From Eutypa lata (lineage: Eukaryota > Ascomycota > Sordariomycetes > Xylariales > Diatrypaceae): 64,000 nucleotides of DNA. Numbering within the stretch: the stretch's first letter is position 1; each line of letters opens with the position of its first letter. The notes under the pieces are model-generated. The model had not been told where the DNA came from. It did not search any database and was given only the letters and a program-made list of their open reading frames with translations. The DNA lies in contig JAKULF010000013.1 in the NCBI GenBank assembly GCA_022661535.1, forward strand, positions 496,001-560,000, in the 5' to 3' direction. Below, piece after piece: positions 34,863 to 46,600 of this stretch. Position numbers and translations under genes: made by a program.

Positions 34863-36272
34863 TTAGGGCCTAACGCATGGCGGCACCATATATGAGCTTA
34901 TGTACGTTCCCTTCTTCTTTGAAAAGCTGAATGATATATGGGTAAAGACAATTGGTGTTTCATCGGAAACACTTTCTTCCCCACTGTTATGATAATTATT
35001 AGCATATCGAAGAGCCTAGACAAGACCATATGGTAAAAAGGGGAAGAAAGGAGGTTGAGTACTCACAAGGCATCCACAAGCAATCTCTTATATGTCCCAT
35101 CCGTTCCCCAGCTCCAGCCCTGCTTCTTGAAGACCTTCTCGAGATTACTCGCGATGGATTTATTACTCCTCGAGTATTGCCACAAGGGAACATACACCTT
35201 CACTTCAGGCAGTTCCTTTCCAGGCTGCACCTCCCAGCTATAGATGATACTCGTGTGCCAGGCGTTGGAAGGGTCATTCACCGGTTTAGATATAGAGCGA
35301 TCTGCGAGGCCCCGCGGCTCGTCGAGCAAGAGATGCCAAATTTCGCCAAGGACCTCTAGCCCTTTCAGCGTTGTCTCGTCGCTCCGCCTTCCGCCTAGCG
35401 TGACGTGGTCTCGGACGTTATCCATGGTGTTGGACTCGGTGCGGGTGTAGAGCTTGACTCTCGCGCCGGTCTCAGGGGTCACACAATCAATGCCGATCAT
35501 CTGGATGGCTAACGGCTCCTTAGATTCGGCCCGGAAGTCACTGATGGCCTTGAGAGGGGCTGCAAACCCAGGATCAAGGCGGTTGAGAACGTTGAAACTC
35601 GCTTCGTCTGAGTTCTCCCCTGTGACCATCTGCTTGATCAAGGGACAGAAGTAGACCTTCATTTGCCTCTTCCCACCATTGAGGTCCAGGGCAACATAAT
35701 ACTGGGGGACGCGCGCGAGGTTCGGCGGCATCATCGTCTTGACAGTTGCGATATCCTGTCCATTTAATATGAAGAACTCCGATGCGATCTTATGAAACCA
35801 GCCCAAGTCTACTTGAATAGCCCTGGATAAGTCAAGCACCTGCTTATATGGGTATCCTTCGGCGGTGTTGCTAGCTAGTGGGCCGTGAGGCTCGAAGGTG
35901 AACCGCACACAAGGCTTCCCTTTGTCGTTGAGGTTGATGCTGGCCTCGAATGTCGAGGATCCAAAGTGCGACACTACATAGACAGGATCGGGGCTGGTTG
36001 GTTGAGGTCCGATATTTGGGATAACGTGGCTCTCGATAAAGCGTAGGTGGGATGTCTGCTCTTCAGGGGTGTACGACCCCGCGTTTTTTAAAAGAGAGGA
36101 CAAGACGGGGAGATACTGCGCAGACCAGTATACATCGTCGCTAACAGAAGGGGCCGGTGGCGCGGAACTGTCACCTCTGTTAGTTGCATTATATAATTTG
36201 ATACTTCGTCACCTACTCCACTGAATCGCCGTTCTCGAGCTTGATTGAGCTGCTGCTGACTTCTACGGCCAT
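34863..36272 (-). CDS. Aromatic prenyltransferase (DMATS/ABBA fold)
   Basis: Exons 36272-36217, 36176-35067 and 34983-34863 give 428 residues, the usual DMATS size. The last intron (GTGAGT, CTAAT branch, ACAG) is essential: reading on gives a stop right after LLVDAL. The spliced form ends VDAF, then THISFSFSKKKGTYISSY, the typical final beta strands. Family features: DVYWSAQYLPVLSSLLKNAGSY at the start, FTFEPHGPLA (the Glu equivalent to the indole-binding residue of tryptophan DMATS enzymes is in this strand), VALDLNGGKRQMKVYFCP, RVKLYTRT and VKVYVPLWQY, whose basic and tyrosine residues bind the allylic diphosphate. It transfers a prenyl group to an electron-rich aromatic ring; substrate and prenyl length cannot be read. 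It shares a promoter region with P450-1; an aminobenzoate-type acceptor is inference. Confidence 0.92.
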
Positions 36273-37003
36273 CTTGTGAATGAAGGGGGGGTGGGTAGGG
36301 GAGAGGGGATGCTAATCTATCGTAAGGGAAAGAGTTTATTGGTAAACAATTTGTTTATCGTATAAGGCTGACTGATGCGTATGCATAAAGGTCTAAGTAA
36401 ATAGTATACTTATATACTAATTTGTTTTTACAGTTTTGAACGTGTCTTAATCTACGTTTATGAGGGCTGGCATTCCATTTCTATGCAGCTAAGCATATGC
36501 CATCCAAGGTATCTGTTTCAATACTAGAGATTCCACCACCAAAACCGGTGCGATTCCTGTTTTAGTTTGTTTTGCGCCATCACATCTTCTCAGGGTTCGG
36601 CTCCGTAGACTGGGCGCATTTGACGAGTTCTGGGTCGGGGGTCTAGGCCGGTGGTGGAGGTGGAGCTGGCGGTTGGATCGGAGGTCGTGGCCTTGGCATC
36701 GGCGATGACATCGGTGGTCGAAGAGTCGGCGCAAAGAATTTACGCCAGCCAGTGTAGGACCAAAACCCGTCCCTTGGATTGCGAGACCTGGCTGGAGTTT
36801 TACGTACGGTCGCTCTGCTTAATAACCCCCCGGTCTCCAGAATGGACTAAAATTCCAACCGCTTATGGAGGCTCCGCGCTGGAAGCATAGTTGGAATATT
36901 CTGTTCACTGTTCATCTTTTAACAGGTCTTTAGTCTACCCATTAGCCTAAACACGGTGACATACACTGTGGTGTTCTATATTTCGTCAAAATACCATCTG
37001 ACG
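36273..37003. promoter_or_regulatory. Divergent promoter region, prenyltransferase / P450-1
   Basis: 731 nt between the two start codons. Contains TCGGTGGTCGA at 36711-36721, which fits the AflR-type pattern TCG-N5-CGA and, read on the other strand, contains CACCGA. By arrangement this should drive both genes. A single site of this kind can occur by chance. Confidence 0.5.
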
Positions 37004-38737
37004 ATGGCCATCCTCGAACTAGGCGTAGACGCCTTGTTGCGAGCGGTCGCGGTAGCAGCCGCGCTGTTCGTTATCGGAAGCATAGTTCTCGAAGTCCTTC
37101 GACCTAAATTACCTTTTGAAGTGCGGGCTAAATACCCTAAGAACCTTCCAGTTATTGGCGCGAGAAAGGGAGACTGGTTCCCACGACTCCAGGCTAGATG
37201 GAGGAATTCGCAGGACATCAGGCAAGCGTGCGAGGAGGCCTACCAGTACAAGGAAGAGCCGTGCCTCATGCCCATCCTGGATATGGGCAATGTTGTGATA
37301 CTCCCGCCCAAGGAAGTCGCCTGGTTCCAAGACCAGCCCGAAGAAGACCTCTCTGCCCACATTCACCAACTCAATGCGTTCCAGCTCAACTTCACTCTGA
37401 CTGACCCGCGCCTCGTCCAAGATGTTCAACCGATACACCAAATCTTGATCAACACCACCCTGACCCGGGAGACCAACAGCCTCCTCCCGGAACTCGCGGA
37501 CGAGATTTCTCGTGCCGTCGGAGATATATGGGGTACTGATACGGAAAACTGCAAGGAGTTGTGCCTTATGGATGACATGCCTGATGTTGTTGGACAAGTG
37601 GTTAATCGTGCCTTCGTGGGTGCACCGAACTGTCACAACAAGACTCTAGTCAACAGTGCCGTGACGTTCGCACGAGGCCTCGGATTCACTTCAGTGCTGT
37701 TGCGCTGCACGCCTGTCGTGTTGCGGCCACTGGCCTCGCTCATTATGTAAGTACTAAAAACAAGTTAATATCTTACCTTTCTCGTTCTGTTATAAAACCC
37801 TCCGCAAGATATGATAAAAAGTTGGATACTAACTTGTTTTTCCTAAAAAAGGACCCTACCTCAAAAGATCGGAACATGGAGGTTCTTCCGCGAGCTGCGA
37901 CCAGAGGTTCAGCGTCGCATACAAGAGCTCTATGGCAACCAGACGGGAAAAGCTGAGAAACCGAAGTACAATGACTTTCTTCAGTGGACTATCGAAGCGG
38001 CTGCTCAGAGCGGCGACCCGTACATGATGAAGCTCGACACGATCATGGGTCGTGTACTACTCCTCAACTTTGTTTCGATCCACACTTCTTCTTTCGCCAT
38101 CACACATGCCTTGCTGGACCTTGCCGCCAACTCCCCTGATTATATCGAAGAACTGCGGGCCGAGATCGTGGCAGGCTTGGAGAAAAACGGCGGGCAATGG
38201 AACAAGCGAACTTTAGGGGACATGCCTAAGCTAGACTCTGTATTCCGTGAATCCCAACGGATGAACTCTATCGTGACCGTGGCCTCACCGAAGCCTGTAT
38301 GCAACCCCAAAGGCGTCACGACATCTTCGGGGTTGCATCTTCCCTATGGCGCCTACATCGGCATATTGTCTTACCCAATACTGCACGACGAGACTTTGTA
38401 CCCAGAGCCCGAGACCTTCCAGCCTTTCAGATTCTCAGAGAAGCGCAATGAGGCAGATCAGCAGGGTCTGAAGATGGAAAAAGCTCGCCAGAGTTGGATC
38501 TCCGTGACGAAGACGTACACTGCATTTGGAACCGGCCGGCACGCCTGCCCTGGTCGCTTCTTCGCGGCAAACATGCTGAAGGTCATGCTGGCATACATAC
38601 TTTTGCACTACGACTTTGAGAGGATGACGGAGCGACCCAGGAGCCCGACGTATAGCGTGTCCTTGGTGCCACCCCTAAAGGCCACAATGAGGTTCAGACG
38701 CAGGAAGGAGCCCCTGTACAAATGGGATACAACCTAG
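37004..38737 (+). CDS. Cytochrome P450 monooxygenase (cluster P450-1)
   Basis: Exons 37004-37746 and 37852-38737 give 542 residues. N-terminal membrane anchor (VAVAAALFVIGSIVLEVL). The I-helix reads LLNFVSIHTSSFAITHAL: the histidine-threonine form (xxxHTSS) seen in several fungal secondary-metabolism P450s (e.g. CYP68-type) rather than the usual acidic-Thr pair. The K-helix ExxR is ESQR, and the heme loop is FGTGRHACPGRFFA with C480 as thiolate ligand. The frame of the second exon is set by the splice AT|G-ACC (MTLPQK). ER-bound; oxidises a cluster intermediate together with a reductase encoded elsewhere. Divergently paired with the prenyltransferase, so the two probably act on the same branch. 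Position of oxidation unknown. Confidence 0.93.
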
Positions 38738-39388
38738 ATGAATAGAACAACGTGATAAGGCTGGATATAGTTGTTTGTATTTAGATATCCAGATGCATCA
38801 TCGGTTGTATTAGCACTATTATGCACTTCAATATTTGTTCTCTGGCCAAAAGGTGATCGAAATACTTGACTAAAAGGGTGGATAGAACTGCGATTAAGAC
38901 TTTTACCTCTCGGTGGACTATTTCGCAAGGGAGTTCTGTGGGTTAATTCGTCGGCTAATTCATCGCGCATTAGGTGTAAGTTTTATTTCAATTCATATTA
39001 CATAAAGGACGCCGCTTATTGCCTTGCTGAGATAGCAGTTTACATACTGCAATGACATAGTCAGTAGGGGGGGCATTGGGAATGTTCGTCTAAAAGCCAT
39101 AGTATCTCAACACATCTTAGTGATTGAATTATGCAATACACGTGTAATAAATAATGTTTCTTATCTAAGTAAAAAGCTAGAGTATATATTTACGAACAAC
39201 TATACAGATATGACTCCCACTCAGAGCTTACTTACAAGCCAGCCTCCCTACTACGCACCCATCCATGTAGAAACGCCAGGTGAATTCATCCACAGAACCC
39301 AATAACTCAATATAGCCTAAAATACAAAACAACAAATTTGCGGAAAAGGGGTGAGGGTACAATTCCTTGCGATGCGCGCGTCTGGTAA
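38738..39388. other. Convergent intergenic
   Basis: 650 nt between the stop codons of P450-1 and the PabAB gene. No reading frame with support; terminator space for both. Confidence 0.5.
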
Positions 39389-42046
39389 TTATGACTTTTG
39401 TGACAATAGTGAGCCCAGCACACTAGAGGCCTTTACTTCCATCTCTAGGTATTCACCTTCGTCGGTGCTTTGAATAGTAACAGCACCCCCTGCCCCCACG
39501 CGCCATGTCTCACTTTGTTTGACATGCCCATTCGAGTGACCGTTGGTGTGACCATTGGTATGGCCGTTAGTGTATCCATTTCCATGTCCATTCACGTGTT
39601 CATTGATATCGTTACCATTGGTCGCATGCACTCCATTCTGACTCGGTTTTGAGACCTCGCTGTTGCCACGCACCGCCGTCCGAATGACGACCGAAAAGTC
39701 ACCGGCACCACCAACGTCTAGGTAGCCCAGCACGCCCGAGTAAACGCCTCTGGGCCGTTGTTCGATATCCCGCAAGATCTCGCACGACCGCTTCTTCGGG
39801 GCACCTGTCATAGACCCGGGCGGTAAGGACGCCTTGAGGACGTCGATACCCCTCGGAACATCATCCGCGGGCTGGTGCTGCTTCTGCTGCTCCGGCTTGG
39901 AGGCGTCGGGGAGCTGGCCCTCAATGACGGAGACTAGCTGGTACACGGTCTCATACTCCTCGACGACCATGAGCTTGGTCACCCACGTGTTCTCCGCGCC
40001 GACGACGCCGCTCAGGTCGTGCCGGATCAGGTCGACGATCATGAGGTTCTCGGCGCGCTCCTTGGAGCTGTCGAGAATGGAGTGCGCCAGCTCCCGCGTC
40101 ATCTCCGGCCCCTTCTTGACGGTTCCCTTGATTGGGCGGAACTGACATCGCCCGCCTCGCGTCCAGGATAGGAAGCGCTCGGGGCTACTGCCTACTACTA
40201 CGACATCAAGGAGGCGCATGAAGGCGCCGAACGGTGCCGGGTTGTTCTGGCGGAGCTTCTTATACAGTTGCCATGGGTCTAACTCGGCTCTGCCGTTTAT
40301 GGTGGGCACGGTGATTTCGGTCTCGTCGGTGAGGCAGAGTTCATATGAGTCACCCGCGGCTAGGTAATCTTGGCATGTTAGGACCTTGTCCCGATACTCC
40401 ATCTCTTCCGGCCGAGTAACCTGGGACTTGGCGAGAATCTGGTTGAGAGCACTACGATCTTTTATTTCTGCAAGTGTCTGGGGGCCGTTTTGGACCACCC
40501 CTTTGTTGCGGTCATTTGCAATCTCAGCCCGACTTGCAAGACTATCAATCGTCCTGCCCATGTTTAAGATCCATTCCCAATCTCTAGGAAGGAGAGACTG
40601 GATATACACTTGGGACTCAGCGTGATCGATGACGATGCTACGGTGGACGAATGCGAAGTTGATGTCTGGAACACCACCAGGAGCGCAAGAGGGATGAAGA
40701 TCTACATCGATGGTCTCAAGTCCTGCTTCATACGAGATGTATCCCATGAAACCACCCCAGAAGGGGCTCTGCGAGGGCAAGTGGCCCGCGACGTAGCAGT
40801 CCATCCCGGTGAGAGAGAGATCCGATCCAGGGGTCGAGGCACGGGAACCGCGCCCCTGGTTTTGTGGGTCGTGCAGATCTAAAGCCTCCTGCAGGACGGG
40901 CCAAACTTCCTCGATGGAGCTGACGTGCATAGACGACGTCTGACCCTGCTCAACCCCATATCGCAGGGTGCGATCAGAGACACTGTAGCTGACCTTCATG
41001 GTCTTCCCGGGGAGCACGAGACCGAGAATACTGAATCTACCCCTGGTGTGTCCTTGTGAATCGAGCAGTACGACGTCATCGCGGCTGAGGTCTAACTCCT
41101 CGAGAACGCTAGTGGGGGTGATTGATGCAGCTGGGTGTCTTCCCCAGCGCAGAAAGATGTCGTCTCCGCCAGTGACCGACCGTAGCTCGCGAGCCATGTG
41201 GGAAAGATTATGACTATTGCAGCCATTGTAGTTCCCATTCGTGTAGTCACCATTTGCATTCGCTTGTATGGTTGAATGTATATCTTTAAGGGGTTTCGAT
41301 GAAAGTTTGCTCCTTCCGTTCACAACTCGTGGACTTCGCAGACTCGACCACTCTCTAGCTTCAGTCCACCAGTTGGTTATTAATTCCATTCCTGCTTCTG
41401 ATGTGCAGATAGATTCGGGATGAAACTGAACACCCCAGTACGGCTTTGTCGTATGCCGTAACCCCATCAATATGGGGCCGTTGACCTCGTCGCTCGAATC
41501 CCATGCCAATGGATGTAGTGTGGGGCATTCCTCAGTTGGTTTCCAGAAAACGCGTCCGGAATTATCAATATTGTTCCGATTTCCCCCTAAGTCTACACGG
41601 AGGGAGTGATATTGGGTGGCTTCAAGATGAGTAATGCCAGCAAAGATATCGCTGCCACTGTGAGACACTCCACTGACGATGCCGTGGCGCGCCTGCCTGA
41701 GCCTCTTGACTTCGGCGCCATATGAGAAAGCTAAGGATTGAAAGCCTAGGCATATTCCTAAAATGGGAAGCATGTGGGCATCGTCGAGCTTCCAGAGCTT
41801 ATTGATAAAGCCTACATCGCTAGGAATCGCTGGATGCCCAGGACCCGGTCCTACGACAACGGCATCGAACTGGCTCAATATTTCATTGAGATTTCTGTCC
41901 ACTTCCTCATTGTTGATATGGACAAGAACCACCTCGGCATCGAGGCACTGCTCTAGAAGGCCAATAATGTTGTTGGTGAATGAATCGAAAGCATCTACGA
42001 ACAGGATGCGGCGTCGCTGTTCTGGCTCGGAGATGAAAGAACCCAT
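39389..42046 (-). CDS. Aminodeoxychorismate synthase (GATase-PabB fusion)
   Basis: Intron-less, 885 residues from MGSFISEP; an in-frame upstream methionine would only add an atypical leader. Residues 12-230 are a class I glutamine amidotransferase with triad C99 (GICLGF), H209 and E211 (VQFHPES). Residues about 290-880 are the chorismate-binding domain, with SPERFLS, PIKGT (K640) and GAPKKRSCEILRDIE. The Lys in PIKGT marks PabB/ADC synthases, whereas anthranilate synthases carry PIAGT. It should convert chorismate and glutamine to 4-amino-4-deoxychorismate, the precursor of p-aminobenzoate. No lyase gene is in the window, so the housekeeping lyase may finish the step. Residues 804-843 hold an unusual Asn-Gly-His repeat inserted before the conserved GAGGAVTIQS. 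Divergent from the PKS, which suggests a pathway-dedicated paralogue supplying an aryl-amine unit. Confidence 0.9.
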   Translation of the reverse strand: MGSFISEPEQRRRILFVDAFDSFTNNIIGLLEQCLDAEVVLVHINNEEVDRNLNEILSQFDAVVVGPGPGHPAIPSDVGFINKLWKLDDAHMLPILGICLGFQSLAFSYGAEVKRLRQARHGIVSGVSHSGSDIFAGITHLEATQYHSLRVDLGGNRNNIDNSGRVFWKPTEECPTLHPLAWDSSDEVNGPILMGLRHTTKPYWGVQFHPESICTSEAGMELITNWWTEAREWSSLRSPRVVNGRSKLSSKPLKDIHSTIQANANGDYTNGNYNGCNSHNLSHMARELRSVTGGDDIFLRWGRHPAASITPTSVLEELDLSRDDVVLLDSQGHTRGRFSILGLVLPGKTMKVSYSVSDRTLRYGVEQGQTSSMHVSSIEEVWPVLQEALDLHDPQNQGRGSRASTPGSDLSLTGMDCYVAGHLPSQSPFWGGFMGYISYEAGLETIDVDLHPSCAPGGVPDINFAFVHRSIVIDHAESQVYIQSLLPRDWEWILNMGRTIDSLASRAEIANDRNKGVVQNGPQTLAEIKDRSALNQILAKSQVTRPEEMEYRDKVLTCQDYLAAGDSYELCLTDETEITVPTINGRAELDPWQLYKKLRQNNPAPFGAFMRLLDVVVVGSSPERFLSWTRGGRCQFRPIKGTVKKGPEMTRELAHSILDSSKERAENLMIVDLIRHDLSGVVGAENTWVTKLMVVEEYETVYQLVSVIEGQLPDASKPEQQKQHQPADDVPRGIDVLKASLPPGSMTGAPKKRSCEILRDIEQRPRGVYSGVLGYLDVGGAGDFSVVIRTAVRGNSEVSKPSQNGVHATNGNDINEHVNGHGNGYTNGHTNGHTNGHSNGHVKQSETWRVGAGGAVTIQSTDEGEYLEMEVKASSVLGSLLSQKS
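39531..39612 (-). repeat. Imperfect 12-nt coding repeat (Asn-Gly-His)
   Basis: Tandem degenerate 12-nt units encode repeated (Y/H)-T-N-G-H and related steps inside the C-terminal part of the PabB domain. It looks like a coding minisatellite, so its length may vary between strains. Confidence 0.7.
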
Positions 42047-43606
42047 TGTGAAAAGGTACGATATAAACTTTGCCACAATACAATGAGTTCTATGATATGT
42101 GTGGCTGTAGTGAATGATGTAAAGCAATGGCTTCCCACGGGAGCAATGGGTAAGGTAGTAAGTATAGACTGTTAGCTAAGTAGACCTGGGTATGATTAGA
42201 CAATAAAGACATCTGACCTGAACTGATAGTTAACGTAATCCAGGTTGTGAACGGGGCCTTGCATCTCTCAAGGCATATATCCAATATTCTTGCTCGAGCG
42301 GAGCCGAGAAAAGTTCATTGCATCAGCTGAGTGAGATGGTACGAATTCAGTCGGCGGTTTTCTAAGGTATATGGATAAGAGCTTTGAAGTTGAAAGTGGC
42401 CCTATCACGGGAATATACTTCGTCTGATTCATTGCCATGTCTATCACGGTGGTATCTGCCCTAGACAAGTCTAAAAATTCGCCGAAGGTGGAGGCTCTAC
42501 TAAGCCTAGGAGTGTTTAATGAAGGATAGTAGGTCACCAAGCCCGACCCACAGATGGTTTCTGGGCCTACGACATACTGTATCGGGGCTTTGAACGGAGT
42601 TGACAAACACGGGAAGGCCCGTAAAGACGAATCGGTCAGGCTCCTGCAGAAATGTCGGGAAGGATGATACGGATCGAATATTTAGAACTCCAGTGGAAGT
42701 ACTATCGTAACTAAAAGAATTGCATAGCGAGTGGAAAGACTTCTATTGTCTACTACAAAAATCGCCAATAAGATTCAGTGACTTTGTAATTGATAGGGGT
42801 TGTGTCCTAACGGCACGTGGAAACTGGTATATGTCGAAGTTGTGGACCATTTTAATGTTGACTTTTACTCCATTGACCTTATTTATGAATAGTAGATGAA
42901 AATAAAAATGCTAATACTATCTATACTTTAGAATGAAGACAATTCTATATACCTAGATTACGAGTAAGGTACGCGTAAGGGGAATGTCGATGCCTGAATG
43001 CTCATGGCGTTACATAATTTCAGTATAAGAGTAATCAGCCACAGATGGAACCATATGTTGTAATACCAAAGTTAGATGTAGCATTTACTCATGACCTCGA
43101 AGAGTCTGTAAAGTGTTATTCGTAGTGATCACCGACTCCCTCCTTCAAAATCCACCGAGGACCCACCAAAGCCGCCGCAACGGCCGGCCGGCCACGTAAT
43201 GATTGGTCAGATGCCCAATGGAACCCCGGATGCCGGACAAGCAGGGATTTTGGTTTGAATCGCATCGGAGCCGAAGAATCTCGGCGTCCCACATCCGCGT
43301 GGTAACCCAGTTATTTTTAGGCTGGTGCTTATAGAAGAAAGATCAACTGAGTGGCTTTAAGTGTCGAGATTCCATAGGTATGCTTCTCGATTGCCATGAT
43401 TTCAAGACGTATACCAAGTGACCTGCCATCAAAAGATGAGCTCTGAAGCAAAGAGAATTACCTGACTGAACTATCATATTCGCATTGTAAAATTTGTATA
43501 TAATCTATTGAAGCTCCTTACATGAAAAGGGGTACAGAGGTCCTTCACACACTACATATTCATAGTCTACTAAATTGCCCCTTTTCACCAACTACATTCA
43601 ATCACC
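42047..43606. promoter_or_regulatory. Divergent promoter region, PabAB / PKS
   Basis: 1.56 kb between start codons. Contains GATCACCGACTC at 43127-43138, followed by a second CACCGA at 43153-43158. The 12-mer is identical to one in the trans-ER/P450-2 promoter region. A 112-codon minus-strand frame (42268-42606) lies within but has no recognisable domain. Confidence 0.5.
43127..43138 (+). promoter_or_regulatory. Candidate cluster regulatory site GATCACCGACTC
   Basis: Identical 12-mer at 58801-58812 in another divergent promoter of the same cluster. Candidate binding site only; a chance match between the two regions has a probability of roughly one in ten. Confidence 0.35.
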
Positions 43607-46600
43607 ATGACCCACTCAGAAACCATTAGTAGCAATGAGGCTACGCCAATTGCTATCGTTGGCATTGGCTGCCGCCTGCCGGGCGGCGCATCAAGCGGGG
43701 AGAAGTTCTGGGATCTCCTGATGAGGAAGCAGTCGGCTCGGAGCGAGATACCCCCAGATCGATACAACGTTGATGCTTTCTACCACCCAGACGGAGAGAA
43801 GAACGGGACGATAAACGTCCGCGGGGGGCATTTTCTCGAGGAGGACATCTCAGCTTTTGATGCTCGATTCTTCTCCATATCGCCAGCCGAGGCCCTGAGC
43901 ATGGATCCCATGCAGCGGATGCTGCTCGAGGTAGTATACGAAGCCACAGAGAATGCGGGAATCCCCATATCCACCTTGTCGGGGACCAATACGGGATGCT
44001 ACGTTGGATGCTTCACCAACGACTACGACCAGATCGCTAAGAAGGACCCAGAAGTCCTACCAAAATACCACGCTGTCGGCACCGGCCCGTCGATCTTGTC
44101 CAACCGAATCAGCTTCTGCTTCAACTTACAAGGCCCCAGCATGACTATTGATACGGCATGCAGTAGCAGTCTTGTGGCAGTGCACCTCGCCTGCCAGAGC
44201 CTCCGGTCAGGCGAAAGCAAGACGGCCATAGTGGGTGCAACGAATGCGATCCTAAACCCAGATATGAACGTAGGGATGACGAATCTCCACTTCCTCAGTC
44301 CCGACTCCGTATGTCATGCTTTCGATTCTCGGGCCAACGGCTACGCTCGCGGCGAAGGTATGGCCGCCGTGGTCCTGAAGCCGCTAGACGAGGCAATTAG
44401 GAATGGTGACACCATCCGTGCAGTCATCCGAGGTTCGGCCGTGAACTCGAACGGTAAGAATACCGGAATAACGCTTCCATCGCGGCAGGCGCAGGCTCGC
44501 CTCATCCGCTCGGCATACAAGCAGGCAGGTTGCGATCCTGCTGTAACTGCGTATTGTGAGGCGCACGGAACGGGAACGCCGGCAGGAGACCCGATTGAGT
44601 GCGGCGCGATCGGAGATACGTTGGGACAATACCGCCCGGATGGTGAAGATGGCAAGCTTTTCGTCGGTAGTGTCAAGACAAACATCGGACACCTCGAAGG
44701 TTCGAGTGGTCTTGCTGGCCTTATTAAGGCTGCCCTTAGTGTAGAAAAGGGCATGATCGCACCGAATATCTGGTTCGAGAAGGGGAACCCGGCGATCGAC
44801 TTTGATGGCTGGAAGATTCGTGTCCCGACCGAAGCAACACCCTGGCCGGTGGATGGCTTGAGGAGGGCAAGCGTCAACGGTTTCGGATATGGTGGCACCA
44901 ACAGCCATGTAATCCTTGACGACGCGTACCATTATATGCGCGAAAGGGGCCTGCATGGAAAGCACCGTACCTATCTGCCACCGGCAGAGTTTACCCACAG
45001 CGAGGTACTGTTGGCTTCGCTAAGCAATAGTGTCGATATCTCATCTATAGAGTCGTCAGAATTGGGCGATAACACGCCCGACACGGCAAGCACAAGGAGC
45101 TCCATTGTCGACCTGGAATCTAATCCACTGGAAAGGCGCCCACGGATATTCCACATCTCCGGCCATGAATCCGAGGCCGTGCTCAACAACGCGAAATCAC
45201 ATGCAGAACATCTTGCCTTACAGGAGCCGAAGAACGAAGAGGTCTTCTTAGATGATATCGCTTTTACGCTCTGTGAACGTCGTTCGGTACTCGATGTTGG
45301 AGGCGTAGTAGTCGCTTCATCGAAAAAAGGGTTAGTTGAGGAGCTGAAGTCATTATCGACAACGGTGCAACGGCCTTCCGAAGCGCCTAAACTCGGCTTC
45401 ATCTTCACAGGCCAGGGCGCTCAGTGGTGGGCGATGGGTCGAGAGCTCATGCAGTACCCCGTTTTTGTCCAAAGCATAGCTGCCTGTGACAAGGCAGTGA
45501 AATCTTTTGGATCGTCCTGGTCATTACAAGGTAGGTTCTTGAGTACTTCTAATTTCGTGATTTTAAGCGAGAAGGGGCATGCTAACAATCCACCACAGAG
45601 GAGCTTCTCAAAGATCAGATGTCATCACGGATCAACGGCGCCGAGTTTTCGCAACCGCTATGCGCAGCTCTCCAGATCGCTCTCATTGACCTGTATGCAT
45701 CATGGAACATATTCCCTTCCAGAGTCGTTGGCCATTCCAGTGGTGAAATTGGAGCCGCCTACGCTACCGGTGCCCTTAGCCTTGATTCTGCCATGTGCGT
45801 CGCATACTACCGAGGTCTGATCACCCCTATAATTAAGCCGATGAAGGGAGGAATGATGGCTGCTGGTTTGACAGAGGAAGAAGCCAACAAAGAAATCGAG
45901 GCCATAGGCGACAGCCACGGCAAGATTGTCGTGGCATGTGTCAACAGCCCCCGCAGCGTCACAATATCGGGAGATATGTCGGCTATAACACACTTGCAGA
46001 AGGATCTGACGTCGCGCAAGATCTTCGCTCGAAAACTCCAGGTCGAGTCGGCCTTCCACTCTCATCACATGTTGGCTATCGCAGACGAATACCAACAGCG
46101 GCTAAGTGACCTAAAAGTTGTCCCGTGGGAGCAACGAAAAAAAGTCGCGATGTTCTCCTCGTCCTTTGGCACGCCCCGACTGGTTACGGCTGAGGATGAC
46201 TTGTCAGCTGACTACTGGGTTAGTAACATGGTATCCTGTGTTCGCTTCTCTGGGGCTCTCGCGAAGCTCTGCACGGAGATTGTGGGTGAGGAGACGGGAA
46301 CTGTTGACGTCTTGGTTGAGCTCGGTCCTCACGCAGCTCTAGCAGGCCCCGTAAAGCAGATCTTGGCTAGCATTCCAGGTGTCGAGCAGGGCACTCCGGC
46401 GATCCCGTACTTCTCGGCGCTTGCACGAGGCAAAGATGCTGCCGTCACCGCTCTGACGACAGCTGGTTCTTTATATACACACCGATACCCGACTGACCTG
46501 CACGCAGCCAACTTTCCGACTTCGAAGTCGGAACTATCAGTCCTAATAAGCCTACCTACCTACAGCTGGAATCGGACTAGAAAATACTGGTCTGAGTCGC

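Noticed and set aside
35063..35066. Prenyltransferase apparently truncated before its last beta strands
   Set aside because: The TGA overlaps a GTGAGT donor; the next exon (34983-34863) supplies the normal C-terminus.
39834..40145. Plus-strand frame opposite PabAB
   Set aside because: Shadow of the conserved PabB coding strand.
42268..42606. 112-codon minus-strand frame in the PabAB/PKS promoter region
   Set aside because: No domain recognised; a neighbouring frame (about 42560-42670) also looks protein-like, so a decayed gene is possible but not demonstrable.
45531..45598. Possible break between PKS KS and AT halves
   Set aside because: A 68-nt intron (GTAGGT, CTAAC branch, CACAG) joins the halves in phase; the PKS is intact.
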